The notes beneath the pieces are model-generated. The model made no database searches and was not told the DNA's origin. It worked only from the letters and a program-made list of their open reading frames with translations. The position numbers and the translations under genes were made by a program. From the NCBI GenBank assembly GCA_946807835.1, contig CAMPEX010000001.1, positions 4,603,001 through 4,667,000 on the forward strand: 64,000 nt of DNA, in the 5' to 3' direction. Positions 23,624 to 36,199 of this stretch are shown here, piece by piece. Origin of the DNA: Ailanthus altissimus. Its lineage: Eukaryota > Streptophyta > Magnoliopsida > Sapindales > Simaroubaceae. Each line of letters starts with the position of its first letter. The first letter of the stretch is position 1.

Positions 23624-26600
23624 GTCCTCTTTAGGTCACCCATATGATTTTTAGACTAAACTAATTTTATATTCATATCATCTATATACACTTCCATGAT
23701 TTTCCTTATCAGTGGTTTAAATAACTTGTTCGCGAGCTTTTGGTTAGGGGCATCTGTATTCTTTAATCTAAATGGCATAACCTTGTAATAATAAGTCCCA
23801 TGATAGGTTATGAATGATGTCTTCTCTTAGTTGGAAAGAAATATCTTGATTTAGTTATAACTCAAGAAATCATCCATAAAGTTGAGAAGCACGTGCTTGG
23901 CCATATAGTCCATCAACTAGCTTATCTTAGGAAGTAAAAAGTATCTTTGAAGTAGGCCTTATTCAATTTCATGAAGTCGATAAACATTCTCTACTTTTCA
24001 TTGACTTTTTTAACCATCACAACACTAGTCAACCATTCGGGGTAGCGGACTTCTCAAATAAACCTTATTGTTAAAAGCTTTTTAACATATGCTACAATAG
24101 CCTTATTTCTCTTTTGGTTGAACTCTCGTCTTTTTTTGAACGATGAATCAATAGCTAGTGAATGATATATCAAAGTGAGATCTATTCTCAACATGTCTTC
24201 GTGTGACTAAATGAAAATGTCCGATAATTCCTTAACAAGTGTGCTCAATTTTTCTCTAATCTTTGGTTCTAACTATGAACCTATCTTAAACACCTTCTCA
24301 AGTGACTTAGGTTTAATAGGCACTGAGAATAATTCCTGAACTAGCTTTAGGAACTTTTACTTATTCTCTTCTCTTCTCTCCTCTCGGATCCATTATTGAG
24401 ATGCAAAAGGTTCTTTTAGATAAGGTTACGTAACAGCTTATCAATGCCTTTTGATCTTTACAAATAACCTTTACTCCATCTCTTATTGGGAATTTTAATT
24501 TTAGTTTTAGATAGGAAATAGACATGGTTGCGCTCTAATTTCTTATAAAGAATCTTCCTAACATAACTTTATAAGGCATCACTGTTGACTACCATTTACC
24601 ATCATAGTTTTAACATAGGGATTTTCTCTTAAAGATATACAAAGTGATGATCCCAAGCGACATGATGTAGCCATCTCTAAATCCATATAACAGGGTCTAC
24701 GTTCTCTCTATATTCAAGTCCTAGATGCCAAGCATGTTCAATGTCTCTTTGAATTGTATATTCACTATTAATGCATTGTCATACATGTAACTAACCTCTC
24801 ATACACCTTTCTAGGTAAACATGGTTAGAACTGCCTAAACTTATGACTTCTTAGCCGAGGTATTGCACATCACCTAGTGTCTAACTAATAGATACTGAAA
24901 GTAATTCTAAGTAATCACATCACATAGTGTCTAACTAATAGATACTGAAAGTAATTCTAAGTAATTATTCCTCTGCCTATACAAATCTCTTACAAGCGTG
25001 GGGCCTTTTAAGATTATCATAGTCATGTCTAGTCATAGAGAATTCCTAGCTTTTAAGTTCCAGATCAGCCAAGGATCTTTCTTCTTCAGGTTAGCTCTAA
25101 ACTCTTTCAAGTACCCATTCTTCATTAAACATCTACTTAGTACCTTAATGGTCTACATTTGTAGGTAGTGTGGCCATGGTCTTGTTGATATTCACACCTC
25201 AAGTCCTTGTTCTACTTTTCAGGTGGGAATAAGAAGGCTCTTGGCTTCTCAAGCAAGCCTTTTATCTTGATAGTCTCAAATTCCACTACCAATGAGACAG
25301 TAAAGGGAATAAATCTCTCCTCTCAAACTCTTGCTATTCTAGGATGAGACCTTCTTGTTCTATCTTTCCTATTCTCCTATTGAGGTTGGACCCTCCAAGG
25401 ATATTTCATCGCCCTTGGTGGCATTCTACCTTTTTGTTCTTGAACCATCATTCTCTTAAGAGACCTTACAGACTCATGTCTCCTACCTTTCCTTGGGTGT
25501 CTATTGTAGCCAATTTCTTTGTTACTTCATTATCTTCGCTCTTTATATACCGGGGTGCTTGTTCATAGGCAATCGTTTAAGTTACAGTCGAATTTTCAAA
25601 CATTTAATACTAGAAACAACTTAGCTTTAAACTTGCCTTAAGGGTTTCTAATGCATCACTTCTTGGTAAAATCGTCCAATGAAACTCCTAAACTTCCAGT
25701 CTGACCTTGCTTGTGTTATCAAGCTATTAAGGGTCATTAGCCTTCTTGCAAGCTTCTCATAAATGTTGAACGAACTTTTTTGTCTGCTTATTATAAGAGG
25801 AGATGCTCCTTTGTCTCATACTTTGCTACCCAATGAGGCATGTCATTCCAGGTTCGAGTGGAATAGATGACACATTTGATTTTTTACAATAGGTCAACTA
25901 CTTAGTTCATATAATTGTTCAGATTTGTCTTCCCTTATAAATTGGTAGGCTTGATAGTTTAAATCTCACTGATAAATTCGTTTTTCTAAGTTTGTCTGTA
26001 AAAGAAGACTTTCTTTCCCTGTCAGTTGCTCTTATGGGAGACAATTCTAGCATTCCACCATTCTCAAAAAGCTGGTGTAACTGCTCTTCAATTCTATTAA
26101 CCTTCTCTTCCAGAGGATTTCTAGTCTTAAATGCTAAGCTCTGCTGCTTTTCCCTTTCCTAATCCTTGCCAATACTCTCCTTGTATCTTCTTCGATTCTA
26201 TTGTTATTTCTACACCTATTTAATATTTCTTGAGTATTTCTTACCCTTTTATTTCCTCTTTTGAATTGATTTAGTAGTCTTTAGGCCTTACTTTTACCCA
26301 AATCATTCTTGTTTCCCTTCATACCTCAACTCTGTCTCTCATTATCCAATCTAACTGGATAGGGGAGATCTAGGTTGTGGTTTTCTTGATACGACCTTTT
26401 ACTTAGTGGATGACTCTCTTCTTCAGGTGGCTCTACTCAAACTCCTTCTCTATTCTATTCCCGAGTAAGCTGATGAAGGTTTCTGCTACCCCAATTATTA
26501 AAAAAGTGCTCCTTAGGTTGAGTAAGTCATGTTATGGTTCAGTGATTTTTCAGAGCTCTTGCTATTATTTTAAACTCTTATCTTCTTTAGTACTTCCACC

Positions 26601-26697
26601 AACAAACCTTTAAATTCATCCTTTTTATGATATGATCCTCTTAATTCTCTTTCAACACTACAAGCTAAGCCAATAATCCCCCATCTTCGTGTGGTAT
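23624..26697 (-). pseudogene. Gypsy Tat-clade gag, protease and RT remnant
   Basis: Minus-strand frames show Gag-like residues (about 26640-25250, including a ..RTWNDMPHW type segment near 25850), a poorly resolved protease region (about 25200-24300) and a clear reverse transcriptase (24060-23640). The RT has YPEWLTSVVMV, a D(F)MKLNKA segment and the catalytic motif VYIDDM near 23680. The first RT motif D.TDLNKACPKD-like context is characteristic of the Tat clade. The coding sequence is broken by stops and is separated from its 3' half by LTR A4 and from its 5' end by LTR A5. Confidence 0.8.
24866..24965. repeat. Tandem duplication, 2 x 50 bp
   Basis: Two adjacent 50-base units (24866-24915 and 24916-24965), both starting CACATCAC, differ at one position (CCTAG versus CATAG). 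They lie in the Gypsy protease/RT region and shift its frame, because 50 is not a multiple of three. The near identity points to a fairly recent slippage-type event. Confidence 0.95.
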
Positions 26698-26702
26698 GTA
26701 TT

Positions 26703-29700
26703 TGTTGTGTTGAGTATGTGATATACAAGTGTACATGTAATTTCAAAATTTTACAACATGCATCAGAAATATGTTAACAAAATACACTCAATAATATTAT
26801 TAAACACATATATCACATATATGCACAAGTATAACTGTTATACAAAATTTATAAATGATGAACAATTATGTTAAAACATGTCAAGAACATTTACCTAATG
26901 AAAGTAGCTTTACAAAACTTCAAGTCCTCTAATTTTCTAAGTGAAGATCTCACCTTAAAGCAAATTCTTGGATAATTCTAGTCCATAACAATTTGGCAAG
27001 ATTATGGAACTAGAATAGTAGCTTTGATTTAGAATTATTAGCAACATATATTCAAACTCTTTGAATATTAATATTTGTTTCCACGAAAATGAATATGGTT
27101 TGGCCATCTATGAAAGGAAAGGTAGATTAAGTTTTCTTTTGTTGTATCAACACTTGAAGAAACAAGACCAAAATATTCTATCTCTCTCATTTGCATCACT
27201 TGGACGAATCTTTTCTTCTTAGTGTGTAGAGAAAACATTTTCATTTTTGTTTTTCAACATTTGAATAAACAAAAATAACTGCTCCACTCATCATCATTAT
27301 TAATTGGCCTAGGTCTCTCCATTAAACCAAAATGATCCATTACTTGATTATTTTTCTCACAAATGCTCCCACCACTTGACAAAAGAATGAGAATAATAAT
27401 CCATTATTCTCTTTGGTGGTAAAGGTGGCCGGCCAACAATCTTGCATAATAGAAATGATAATGTTTTATTTCATTATCATATTATGCTAATGCTAACTTC
27501 TATGATTTTTAATTTCATTTAATATAAAATGCATGGTCCACTTTACATATATTATTTAAAACATAAATGGTCTACTGTCATTTAATATGTTTCAAATTTT
27601 ACCTAATAAATTTTATTAAATTAATTATTCAAAACACTTTTTTAATAAATAATAGTTTTTACTAGTAATGTTAATTAGTAAATTTGAGGTAAAAATAATT
27701 CATAGACCAATTTGTGCTACTTTGCAATATCTCATTGGTTAACCACTCTTGTTAACTAATTAAGTGACATACTTAACAATTAAGCCTTGACAAATGCACA
27801 TCCTGAGGGATCCTGAAACAATTATTCGATTTGTTAGAATTTATAAATCCACTCTGCTACCCTAGTGCGCAATGAGTATACTTTATATTGTGAGACCTTC
27901 TAAGTCCATGCTCGATTTTTCATATGGAGCTCATCCATATGTCTGTGAACGATGCCCCCCCACACGTTACAGATATTACAAAACAGTGTATTAGACCATA
28001 CAAGTTGAGGTTATACATATTCATATAATTCTTCCAACATTTATATCCTAAAGAGTAAAAATATAGATCATCACCGTCAAATTTCTATTTGCTTAACCAT
28101 GAACTTATCTCCATATTTATATTTTCAAAAATAATATCCATAAATACTTTTGTGATATTGTTTATCCTTACGAAATATATTTTTTAGGTTTTATACTTTT
28201 GGCTACAAGACTTTTCAAAATATAATCTCAAAGCATCAAGATATATAGCTCACTCATTGAGTTGATGGATCCTATATCTATATACACTAAACTCTTTGAG
28301 CATTAGATCATACCCAATGACACCCAACGATCAAACTATGAAACGTTCTTGATATATGTAGAACCAAAGTGATGAACATTTGAAATTTTACATTTAATAA
28401 AGGTTTTACATCATTGTTTTGTATTACTAGTGTCTTTAACCCCATAACTTAAGTATGTTTACAATATTGTACCTAATTAGCTTTTAACTATTTTGTGATA
28501 GGTTTGATAAAATGGGCATAACTTTCTACCTAGGAATTCAATTGGAGTGATTCTTGATTCTGTGATAAGTGGACTCAATTGGCTAACATATTGTATTTCA
28601 CATAACATTTAAAATTTGAGCATTTAGAGGATGAAAATGGCCTAGAACAAAACTAATCTACAGTACAAGTCTAGTCCGAATAGTCATTAGTATTTAGCAC
28701 ATAACTATAGAAATACGTATGTAATACGTATGACACAATTCAATTTAGAAATATAAGAGACTTATCTACAACTTTGATCCTTTGAGTGAAAGCTAATTCG
28801 GACCATATCAATTCCAAATTAGATAATTAAATAGGTGCATTAATGATAATCAATGTAAATTAGTTGCCACCCTTCTTAACTTTTATCATCTAAGTGGTCC
28901 TCTCTTCATTTTTCTTGATTTATCTATGTTTTTTAATAAATAGGTGGCCTGTATATACTTAAAGCATGTAATTAGAGTGCTAAATTTTAGTTTAAACTAC
29001 TTATCTTTTGTATTATCTTTTTGTAGTATTATTTCTCTTGTTTACTATTCTAAAGTCATGTTATCTCTTCTTTTATCTCTTTTCTTTTTCTTTAGTTTTA
29101 TTATGTCCAATAATTTTTTTTTTTTGCTAAGGTGAAAATGTGAAGCTCTTAGTAAGGTAATAAGATATACTTAACTTTTATTCATGAATTTAATGTTTCA
29201 TTTTTAAGTTATGCAAATTTATAGATGATGTATTTATTTTGTTTACAATATTACTATCCTTTCTTGTAAAGCGGTGTATCTTAATTTGTTATAGACCATT
29301 TTTATAGTTGACACAATAAATTCTTGAAACCATTTACAAGATTTAGCGTAGATACTCTTTCTTGTAAAGTGGGAGTCTTGATTTATTGTAGACAAATATA
29401 AAGATTGGTATAATAAATACTTGAACCCATTTATAAGATTTGGTGTATAATAATTCAAAGAAATAAATACAAGTTAATATATAAATGGTGACGAACTTTA
29501 ATTGTTATATCTTCTTATAGAACCTCATTTGTGTGAGGATTCCAATTGAGTTATAAAAAGAGTTGAATATATTCTTATTTCATATGCCAAGGTGGATCCC
29601 CTTAGCCTTAGCTTTTATTTTAATTGGTTAATTGAATTATTATTTATAAATATCTTATATTGCTTTAATTATCTTTAAAGTATTTATAGTTTGTAATTTT

Positions 29701-30483
29701 AATTCCATTTCCCTGTGGATCGACCCCATCCTCACCAAGTTATTTATTACTTTAAAAATCCTACACTTGGTAATAAACTCTTATATTCTAGACATGTCAC
29801 AAAGTATGGTGGATCACTGACAAGCCCACCATGGTACTCAGGTCAAGGACCACGAATACTACTCAACTCAGAAACCATCTATTGACGGCTTTATAAGATG
29901 TCTATTGGAGGTCCTCATGAGTCTGTTCAGTACCCAGTCCTCACTGATTACTTGTATCTCTACACAAGCTTCCACTAAACTCATAGTTTGCTAAGATTAT
30001 CCATCTGGACCATACAGATTTAGACATACACTAATCTATATTAATGAGTTTCACCGATAGACCCGCAACGATGAAATTTGATCAGGAACATAGTGTTTGA
30101 AAGTATATTTGCATAATAACATTTTGTAACACCATCTGTAACTCTTTGTAGCTACATAATTACTAATATATTCTCAAGTCTTTGTCTCATTTCAAACAAG
30201 GCTCTAACTCCTTAGATTTTGTTAACTCTTATAACCTATTAACTGCCAACACTACTAACTCTTAGCAATTATAATTTGTAGCATTGCTAACTCTTAGCAC
30301 TGATCTAAACTCTTTTAGACTAAATCTGAACTCCTTCAAATCATAAAATGTCTGAAACGTTACAAGTATTTTACCATCTAATAATTAATAATATTAATGA
30401 TTTTATTAGAAATGATGATTGTCTAAATACTATAATTAAATATTTATACATAATGGGATAGCACGTAAGCACAAAATTCAACA
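26703..30483 (-). mobile_element. Solo Copia LTR, family A, copy A5, split by a second LTR
   Basis: Perfect 5-bp duplications GTATT (26698-26702 and 30484-30488) bracket this copy. On the minus strand it begins TGTTGAATTTTGTGCTTACG at 30483. It is interrupted by the LTR at 28370-29799; without that insert and its duplicate it is about 2.35 kb, somewhat longer than its relatives. It lies in the gag-proximal part of the Tat Gypsy element. No coding sequence is present. Confidence 0.85.
28370..29799 (+). mobile_element. Solo LTR, family C, nested in LTR A5
   Basis: A 1430-base unit starting TGATGAACATTTG and ending GACATGTCA is flanked by perfect CAAAG duplications (28365-28369 and 29800-29804). 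The flanking sequence rejoins exactly as in sister LTRs (ACCAAAGTATGGTG). Phrases such as GGCATAACTTTCTACCTAGG and CCCTGTGGATCGACCCCATCC resemble LTRs of plant Athila-type Gypsy elements; the family name is inference. Strand is assigned from that resemblance. A 63-codon frame at 28944-29135 is low-complexity and not considered a gene. Confidence 0.85.
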
Positions 30484-30488
30484 GTATT

Positions 30489-30690
30489 TAATAGATTATT
30501 CTTGGTTTTGCAATCTAAGATTCTCATTAAGAAGCAAGTTTTTCTTGTTACTTTGAGTAGCCATTGAGTGGGTAACTACAGTCTTTAAGCTCATGTTTCT
30601 CATAATCTTCTATTCTTATGTTTGATAGCTTTTTGTCTTTGTTCCCACATATGGTATCACTATTCTTTGTTCCCACTATACACCCAAAAA
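30489..30690 (-). mobile_element. Gypsy Tat leader and start of Gag
   Basis: On the minus strand, after LTR D2, the phrase ..TGGGTGTATAGTGGGAAC resembles the Tat-clade junction where the LTR end is followed by a tRNA-complementary primer site and GTGGGAA. A frame starting MATQSNKKNLLLNENL follows at about 30563 and then runs into the target duplication of LTR A5. This looks like the Gag N-terminus of the element whose pol lies at 20266-26697. Confidence 0.5.
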
Positions 30691-31440
30691 TTTGGACAAT
30701 TCTAAATCAATGAGTTAAATTTATTTCTTCTAAAAACAACAACAGACAAGGTGGTTAAACTTCATAAAAATTGGACTAAACTTGTTCAATCTAAGAGCAT
30801 TGGGTTTGATAAGAAGCATACAACTAAAAAAGGGTTAGACCATGCCAAAAATATTTCAGCAATGGTACTCCGATGCTTCTGCTTCTCTTTGTCTCTGTTC
30901 TGTAAGTGAAATGAAGTACTTCTTTTCCAATACTCGTGATCGATTGAAACTGTAAAAGAATAGAAAGAGAGAGAGAGAGAGAGACTTATTCAAAGTGTAG
31001 AAAAAATATCCCTTAGCTCAGTAATTCGGGCTTTATTTATATGTTTGTGATATGAATCCAATTCAAAATCATAAACTTCTATTAAAATTAGAAAGCATCA
31101 AGACTTTCCCTTCTTAGACTCGTTTATTAGAGTTTTACAAAAATAATAATAGATCTTTGTTATCCTTATAGGGCTCTTGTCGAGATTATAAGAATTGCAT
31201 TTATAAAGAAAATTTTAACTCCTATAATTCTCGATGACAAGTTCATTTTAGGTTGTTAGCATGTGACCAGCGTAATTGGCTTGACCGAGGATGACACCTA
31301 ATATCGAGGACTTCTTTTAAGAAAATTGAGAACCTTTGAGCCAATTTGAGGATGTCTCTATTTGGGCTTTGTTGATGATGGCAGGCCCTAGCTAATGTGT
31401 TCTTAAAGTATCTAAGCTCACACTTATGAATCAAAATCTA
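30691..31440 (-). mobile_element. Gypsy Tat LTR, family D, copy D2
   Basis: This is similar to 4431-5110. On the minus strand it has a TATA-like TATAAATAAAG near 31040 followed by a leader carrying an (AG)n microsatellite (plus-strand 30965-30984), then the junction with the Gag leader. It is therefore read as the 5' LTR of the minus-strand Tat element spanning to about 20266. Its upstream border with the WRKY intergenic region is near 31440 and is not sharply defined. Confidence 0.55.
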
Positions 31441-32895
31441 AGAAGAAATAGTGTGTTAGTAGTTAAATTTTTTTAATTATCAATATCATCATATATAATT
31501 AATATGTAATAACTAATTCAAAATATATTTTTGATAATGAAGAATCATATTTCTTACCTATTTAATTAAATTGGCATTTTTTTAATTTGTGAACATTTAA
31601 TATTTTATTTCAAAAGACTATAATATCTCAAATTCTCAAATACAAATTAAAAAGGGTTAAAATCTTACATTATTTTCTATTAACATAAAGAGCGAGTTGA
31701 TAATATTCCAATTACGTCGTAATGTGAACAGAAGAGGAACAAGGATGTAGTATCATTTTAGGGAAGATAAAAGGTGGCCCACCAAAAGAAGCAACGTGGA
31801 AGGTAGAATAACAACCGTACAAATATAAGTTGACATTGACCATGTTGTGCGCTAAGTAAACCCCAGCTGCCCATTTTTGACTAGTCAAACATCCAATATA
31901 TGTAGCTACTGAACTGATGCTTGCATTTCTCCATGTGACAATTGATAAACTTAGATATTAAAGGCCAATCAGAGCAAATGTTAATTTCTCATTTCAGGAT
32001 CCCACCAGATCAGACCCACCGCCACCACTACGTCACAATGTTTTTGTAATAATTTTGTATTTAATGGTACATGTATATAATATTATATATCTTTCTTTTA
32101 AAGATATTATTATATTTCTCTAACTCTTATTCTAATTTACTTTCATTTTCGAGTGATGTTTTATACATTAATTGAATTATTTAATTGTAAACTCTAATAA
32201 TTTTTAAAACAATCATTATATTTTTTTGACCTTTTAATTGGTGCATATCACATTATTTCAGATAAAAATTATAAAAGAATATAATAATACTCTTTCTTTT
32301 CTAAGTTCTAATATTAGAATTGAGTAAATGCGAATCATCGTGCTTCTGGTTCTAAACTCAATAACAATTAAATTAATTCTCAAATATTTAAAAAGAAATT
32401 TACCCTTACGCACAAGATAATGAACTCCTTTATTTTTAAATCAATCACAAGAGTAATTCCCGTTTATTACATAATTAAGTCATGAAATGAAAACGTAAGG
32501 TGAACAATCTCACTTACTTTTGTTCTCTTCAAATACGGGTTAAATTCTTTAGAATTCATCAACCACGTAAAAACACCAATTTTCCTTTCAATTTCAATTC
32601 TAAGAAAATTATTTTTAAGAAAAATAATTCACCAGCATGAGTCGTACAGAGAGTGATTGTTGTCTCAAATTCTAGCCAAAGAGAGGCCTAAAAAGCTAAA
32701 AAGCAATCAAAAAATAAAGTAATTGACTTCCATATGAATATATATGCCTACAATTTTGAATATACACGACAAATTGTAGTAGAAATATACAAACAAACAA
32801 ACGAAACGCAAATAATTAACAAATGAACCTGATCTTATTCTTCTGAATTCTAACCCTTTCAAAAGTCTCGGAACTTTTCCAATTCTGTGCAAATT
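31441..32895. other. Intergenic, downstream of the WRKY gene; no gene seen
   Basis: There is no gene or repeat that I can recognise. The region around 31690-32060 is less AT-rich and contains clustered defence-type motifs (separate entry). The WRKY 3' UTR should occupy the high-coordinate end just below 32896; the polyadenylation site cannot be placed with confidence. Confidence 0.5.
31830..31888. promoter_or_regulatory. W-box cluster with inverted pair
   Basis: TTGACA (31830-31835) and TTGACC (31836-31841) lie head to tail, and a 12-bp palindrome TTGACTAGTCAA (31877-31888) holds two W-boxes in inverted orientation. A TACGTCAC (TGA/bZIP-type) site lies at about 32023. W-boxes are the binding sites of WRKY proteins. 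The cluster lies about 1.0 kb beyond the WRKY stop codon, with no gene recognised on its other side, so its target is unknown. Confidence 0.5.
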
Positions 32896-35719
32896 TCAGT
32901 ATAGCAATGACTCAAAGAATGTGTCATGTTCTCTTGGTTCTTCCTTGGGCTGTGACTCATTCATGTAAGACCCCAAAGGATTTCCAAATCCCGGAAAGCC
33001 GAAGCTGCCAGGGCTCTGCAACATTTCTAGGTTAAAGTGTGCTAGCCCTTCGGATGATGATACCCTCAAATTGCGGGAAGGATTAATCATGGAGTTGTCA
33101 GGCTGATGAGCCATTACAGATGCCCTTATCGGCATCGCTCCATTGTTGTTATAATTGTTGTTGTTGTTGTTGTTGTTATCCGGTAAAGATCGGCTGCCAC
33201 TACCACGAGCTGCGGGAACATCATGGTTGTGCTTTCCCTCATAGGTTGTGATCACTGCTCTAAGATCATGAGATGCTCTCTCAACATGCTTTCTCACTGG
33301 ACACCCTGGATGTGTACACTTGTAGTAGCTCCTACAAGTTTTATTAAAAAAAACAAAATTAGATTACATATTAGAAATCCAACAAAAGAGAAGTACTTAT
33401 AAAATTTGAGCTCAAAAACAGAACCCTGGAACCTGGGGATAAAGCAAGACACATCCCAGTATCAATACTAAAAGCTTAAAGGAAACTTTAAACAATAATG
33501 TATCTTTTTCAGGGAGAAGATAAGATGTACCTAAAATTTTAGGCCTTTCAGCAGAATCCACCTTTTACGGTATATAAACTAAGGGGCAGAACGACCATCG
33601 AGAGGCTCTATGGGAGAGCTGCCATAACTTTTGTTAATTTGTTCAAGTTTTTTTCTTTTTTTACATGTCCCAAATTTTAGGTTACGATGTCTCAACTTAT
33701 ACATTGTATTATAAACAATTTTAAAATGTAATAAAATCCTGAGATATATAACCAGAAAAAAAAAAAGAGAGAGATATGTAACAAGCAAGATAGTGGTTTC
33801 TACCAAAGAGCTACTCCATAGTAGAATGACTCTTAAACTAAGACCAAATAACAAAGATGTTTCCATGAATAAACATTGGACGTCTTTGAGGGCACAAATA
33901 ACTAAAATTTGCAATCTCCATAAGACAATTTTACATAACTTCAAAATAAAATCATATTTCATCGTTTGAAGAAAGAATCAGTAAAATAAAAAAAAAGAAG
34001 ACATTCACCTTGGATTTGGATTTCCCTTGACAACTTTTTGCCCATATTTCCTCCATCTGTACCCATCATCTAAAATATCAATGTCACTTGTTGTTTGAAC
34101 CACAACTCTTGGTTCTCTCACCGTTCTACTTCCAGGTGCTGAAATTCCTTCATTTTCACCCTCTATTTTCCTGAACAAAAGCAAGCAAATATTAATATAA
34201 AGAAGTAACCATATAATAATAATATATGAAACTTTATAACTAAATTACCATCAAAACTCACCATCTTTTGGCCTCAGGTTCATCTTCATCAACTTCATTT
34301 CCCCCTGATTTACTCTTCTGTGATCCTTGCTCGAAATCGTCATCTCCAACCGACATCGAAGAATTCTCAGGTGTTGCAGCTGAATCCATCGGTCCACTTC
34401 CATGTGTAACAAATGAGTGATCTGGATTTTCAACTGAAGGTTGGCTATTGGCTTGTATTGTATTAGAACTAACTGATGATGATGATGATCTCCTGGTGGA
34501 CTGAGGCTTAGGATGATTATGACTACCCTTATAAACAATTTCAGTTATTTGCCCATCTAATGACCTCTCAACTTTCTTCTTGGTTGGACAATTTGGGTAT
34601 GTGCATTTGTAATAACTCCTTGGATTTTCGCTTCCTTTGACTTGTTTTTGCCCATATTTTCTCCAATTATACCCATCATCTGATTTTCTGCTCTCCCTAA
34701 TTGTCTGAGATTGTTGATGGTAGTTCCCATAATCTGATTGGAACCCATTATTGCTCTGATTGTTAGTTTGTAAGGTTGCAATCTCAGGGGAAAAGTTCTG
34801 CACTGACGAATATTCAGATTTCACATCTTGCTTTGCAGATTCTTGGTAGTTCCATGTTTGTTGTTGCTGTGCCTAAAACATAAACAAATTTTAAAACAAA
34901 TTAGTTGCAATTAAATAAAACAATAAGACTAAAACAGATAAAATCTGACTTGTAGTTTAAGATTATGTTACATACAGTTGGAATTGAAGTTGTAGAAGAT
35001 CTAGAAATGGTTGATGATGCTGTGTTGGGCCTTGATTGTGTCTGAAAAGAGAAATCAGATTGGTTTTTGCTTTCCTGTTTGACACTTTGCTGGTTATTCC
35101 CAGAATTGTTCTTCCAATTGAAAGCTTGAGATGGAAATGTCCCAGTAGTTGGAGATGGCAGAATCTGTACATAAAACCAGAAAGTATTAAAAAAAACCAT
35201 CAAACAAATTACCCCAACAAAGAAAAAGAGCATAAAAAAAATTCAATCACACGAATAAAAGAACAAATCAAACCAGATCATATTTATCAAGTCAACCAAG
35301 TCTTCCAGTCTTCAGATAACAAAAAAGAGGAAGAAGAAACCAAAACAAAATAGACTTACGTTAGAAGTGTTTAACAAAACAGGAGAGTCCAAAAGCTCAG
35401 CAGGGCTGAGGCCAGGGGGTATAGCAAAGTAAGAAGAAGGAGAGAAAAGTGAAGGAGGGGATATGGGCAGAGAAGGAGGCTGAATTGACTTGAACTTAGG
35501 AACCCCAGAACCAGTTCTCTCAGCTATACGGTCCGATAGCCCACGACTTGCGGTATTGTTATTAGTAATGGAACCATTGTTATTAGCTTCAGTTGGCATA
35601 GGAGAGGCAAGAAGATCAGTGAAAGAAGTGGTGGCCATGAATGGGTGTGTTGAAAAAGTGAAGTTGTTTGATGGGTATGAATTTGTTAACGTGTCTAAGT
35701 TACCAGAAGAAGAGGCCAT
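32896..35719 (-). CDS. WRKY33: WRKY33-type group I transcription factor, 5 exons
   Basis: The gene reads complement(join(32896..33331, 34009..34170, 34262..34872, 34976..35164, 35360..35719)), 585 residues, all introns GT..AG. WRKYGQK motifs are at residues 253-259 and 426-432, each followed by a CX4C...HXH zinc finger (C273, C278, H301, H303; C446, C451, H475, H477), which defines group I. The intron inside the Arg codon after NPNP in the second domain is the conserved WRKY intron. Ser-Pro sites at residues 39, 87, 93, 105, 112 and 124 match the MAPK-phosphorylated cluster of WRKY33. In Arabidopsis that protein is a nuclear activator of camalexin synthesis and defence against necrotrophs; the same role here is inferred. 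Start at MASSS was chosen for family fit, although an in-frame ATG lies 29 codons upstream (35806). All exons are open. Confidence 0.93.
33143..33177 (-). repeat. GTT/AAC trinucleotide repeat encoding an Asn run
   Basis: An interrupted TTG/GTT microsatellite in the last WRKY exon encodes a run of Asn with one Tyr, in the linker after the C-terminal zinc finger. Such runs commonly vary in length between alleles. It keeps the reading frame. Confidence 0.9.
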
Positions 35720-35938
35720 TAACAGATATGGTTTTTTTTTTAAAGAAAGAGAGAAGCGAGTTTGTGAGATGGGAAATGAAATATGAATGTGAATGAAGAC
35801 GAACAAGAGAAGAAGAAGATAGTCACGTATTGAACAAGCAATTGTTACTTTAATTTATTTCTCTCTTTTGTTATGTTTTGTTATTTTTGTTTTTGTTTAT
35901 TTTCTTCGTTGGATGTTTCTGGGAAGCTAAGCGGAGGT

Positions 35939-36021
35939 TTGACCGTGGAAAAATGTACAGAGGATTTTGTTGTGTGTGTGTGTTGGTGTTTTTTTTTGGT
36001 CAAAGCTCGTGCTGTTTGACT
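35939..36021 (-). promoter_or_regulatory. Three W-boxes upstream of the WRKY gene
   Basis: TTGACC at 35939-35944, its reverse complement GGTCAA at 35998-36003, and TTGACT at 36016-36021 lie 220-302 bases upstream of the chosen start codon. Arabidopsis WRKY33 is known to bind W-boxes in its own promoter, so autoregulation and pathogen induction are plausible. I could not identify a convincing TATA box on the minus strand. A pyrimidine-rich leader lies between the boxes and the ATG. Confidence 0.65.
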
Positions 36022-36199
36022 GGATGGCGGCTGAAACTGAGATACTTTTTCATTTGCATACGCGAGTATACATACCGCTGTTGCTGCGTTTTGATTGGGT
36101 GATGGACTTTATTACTTTCTTTTTTCTTTTCTTTTTTCTGAAATAATGAATTGAGGAGTCGCCCTCTTTCACGAACTATATCAGATTCGTTTTTCTGCA

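Noticed and set aside
33579..33962. 127-codon minus-strand frame
   Set aside because: It lies in the intron between the fourth and fifth WRKY exons, and its hydrophobic, low-complexity translation is unlike any domain I know.
35490..35786. 98-codon plus-strand frame opposite the first WRKY exon
   Set aside because: It is antisense to a well-supported exon and has no protein signature.
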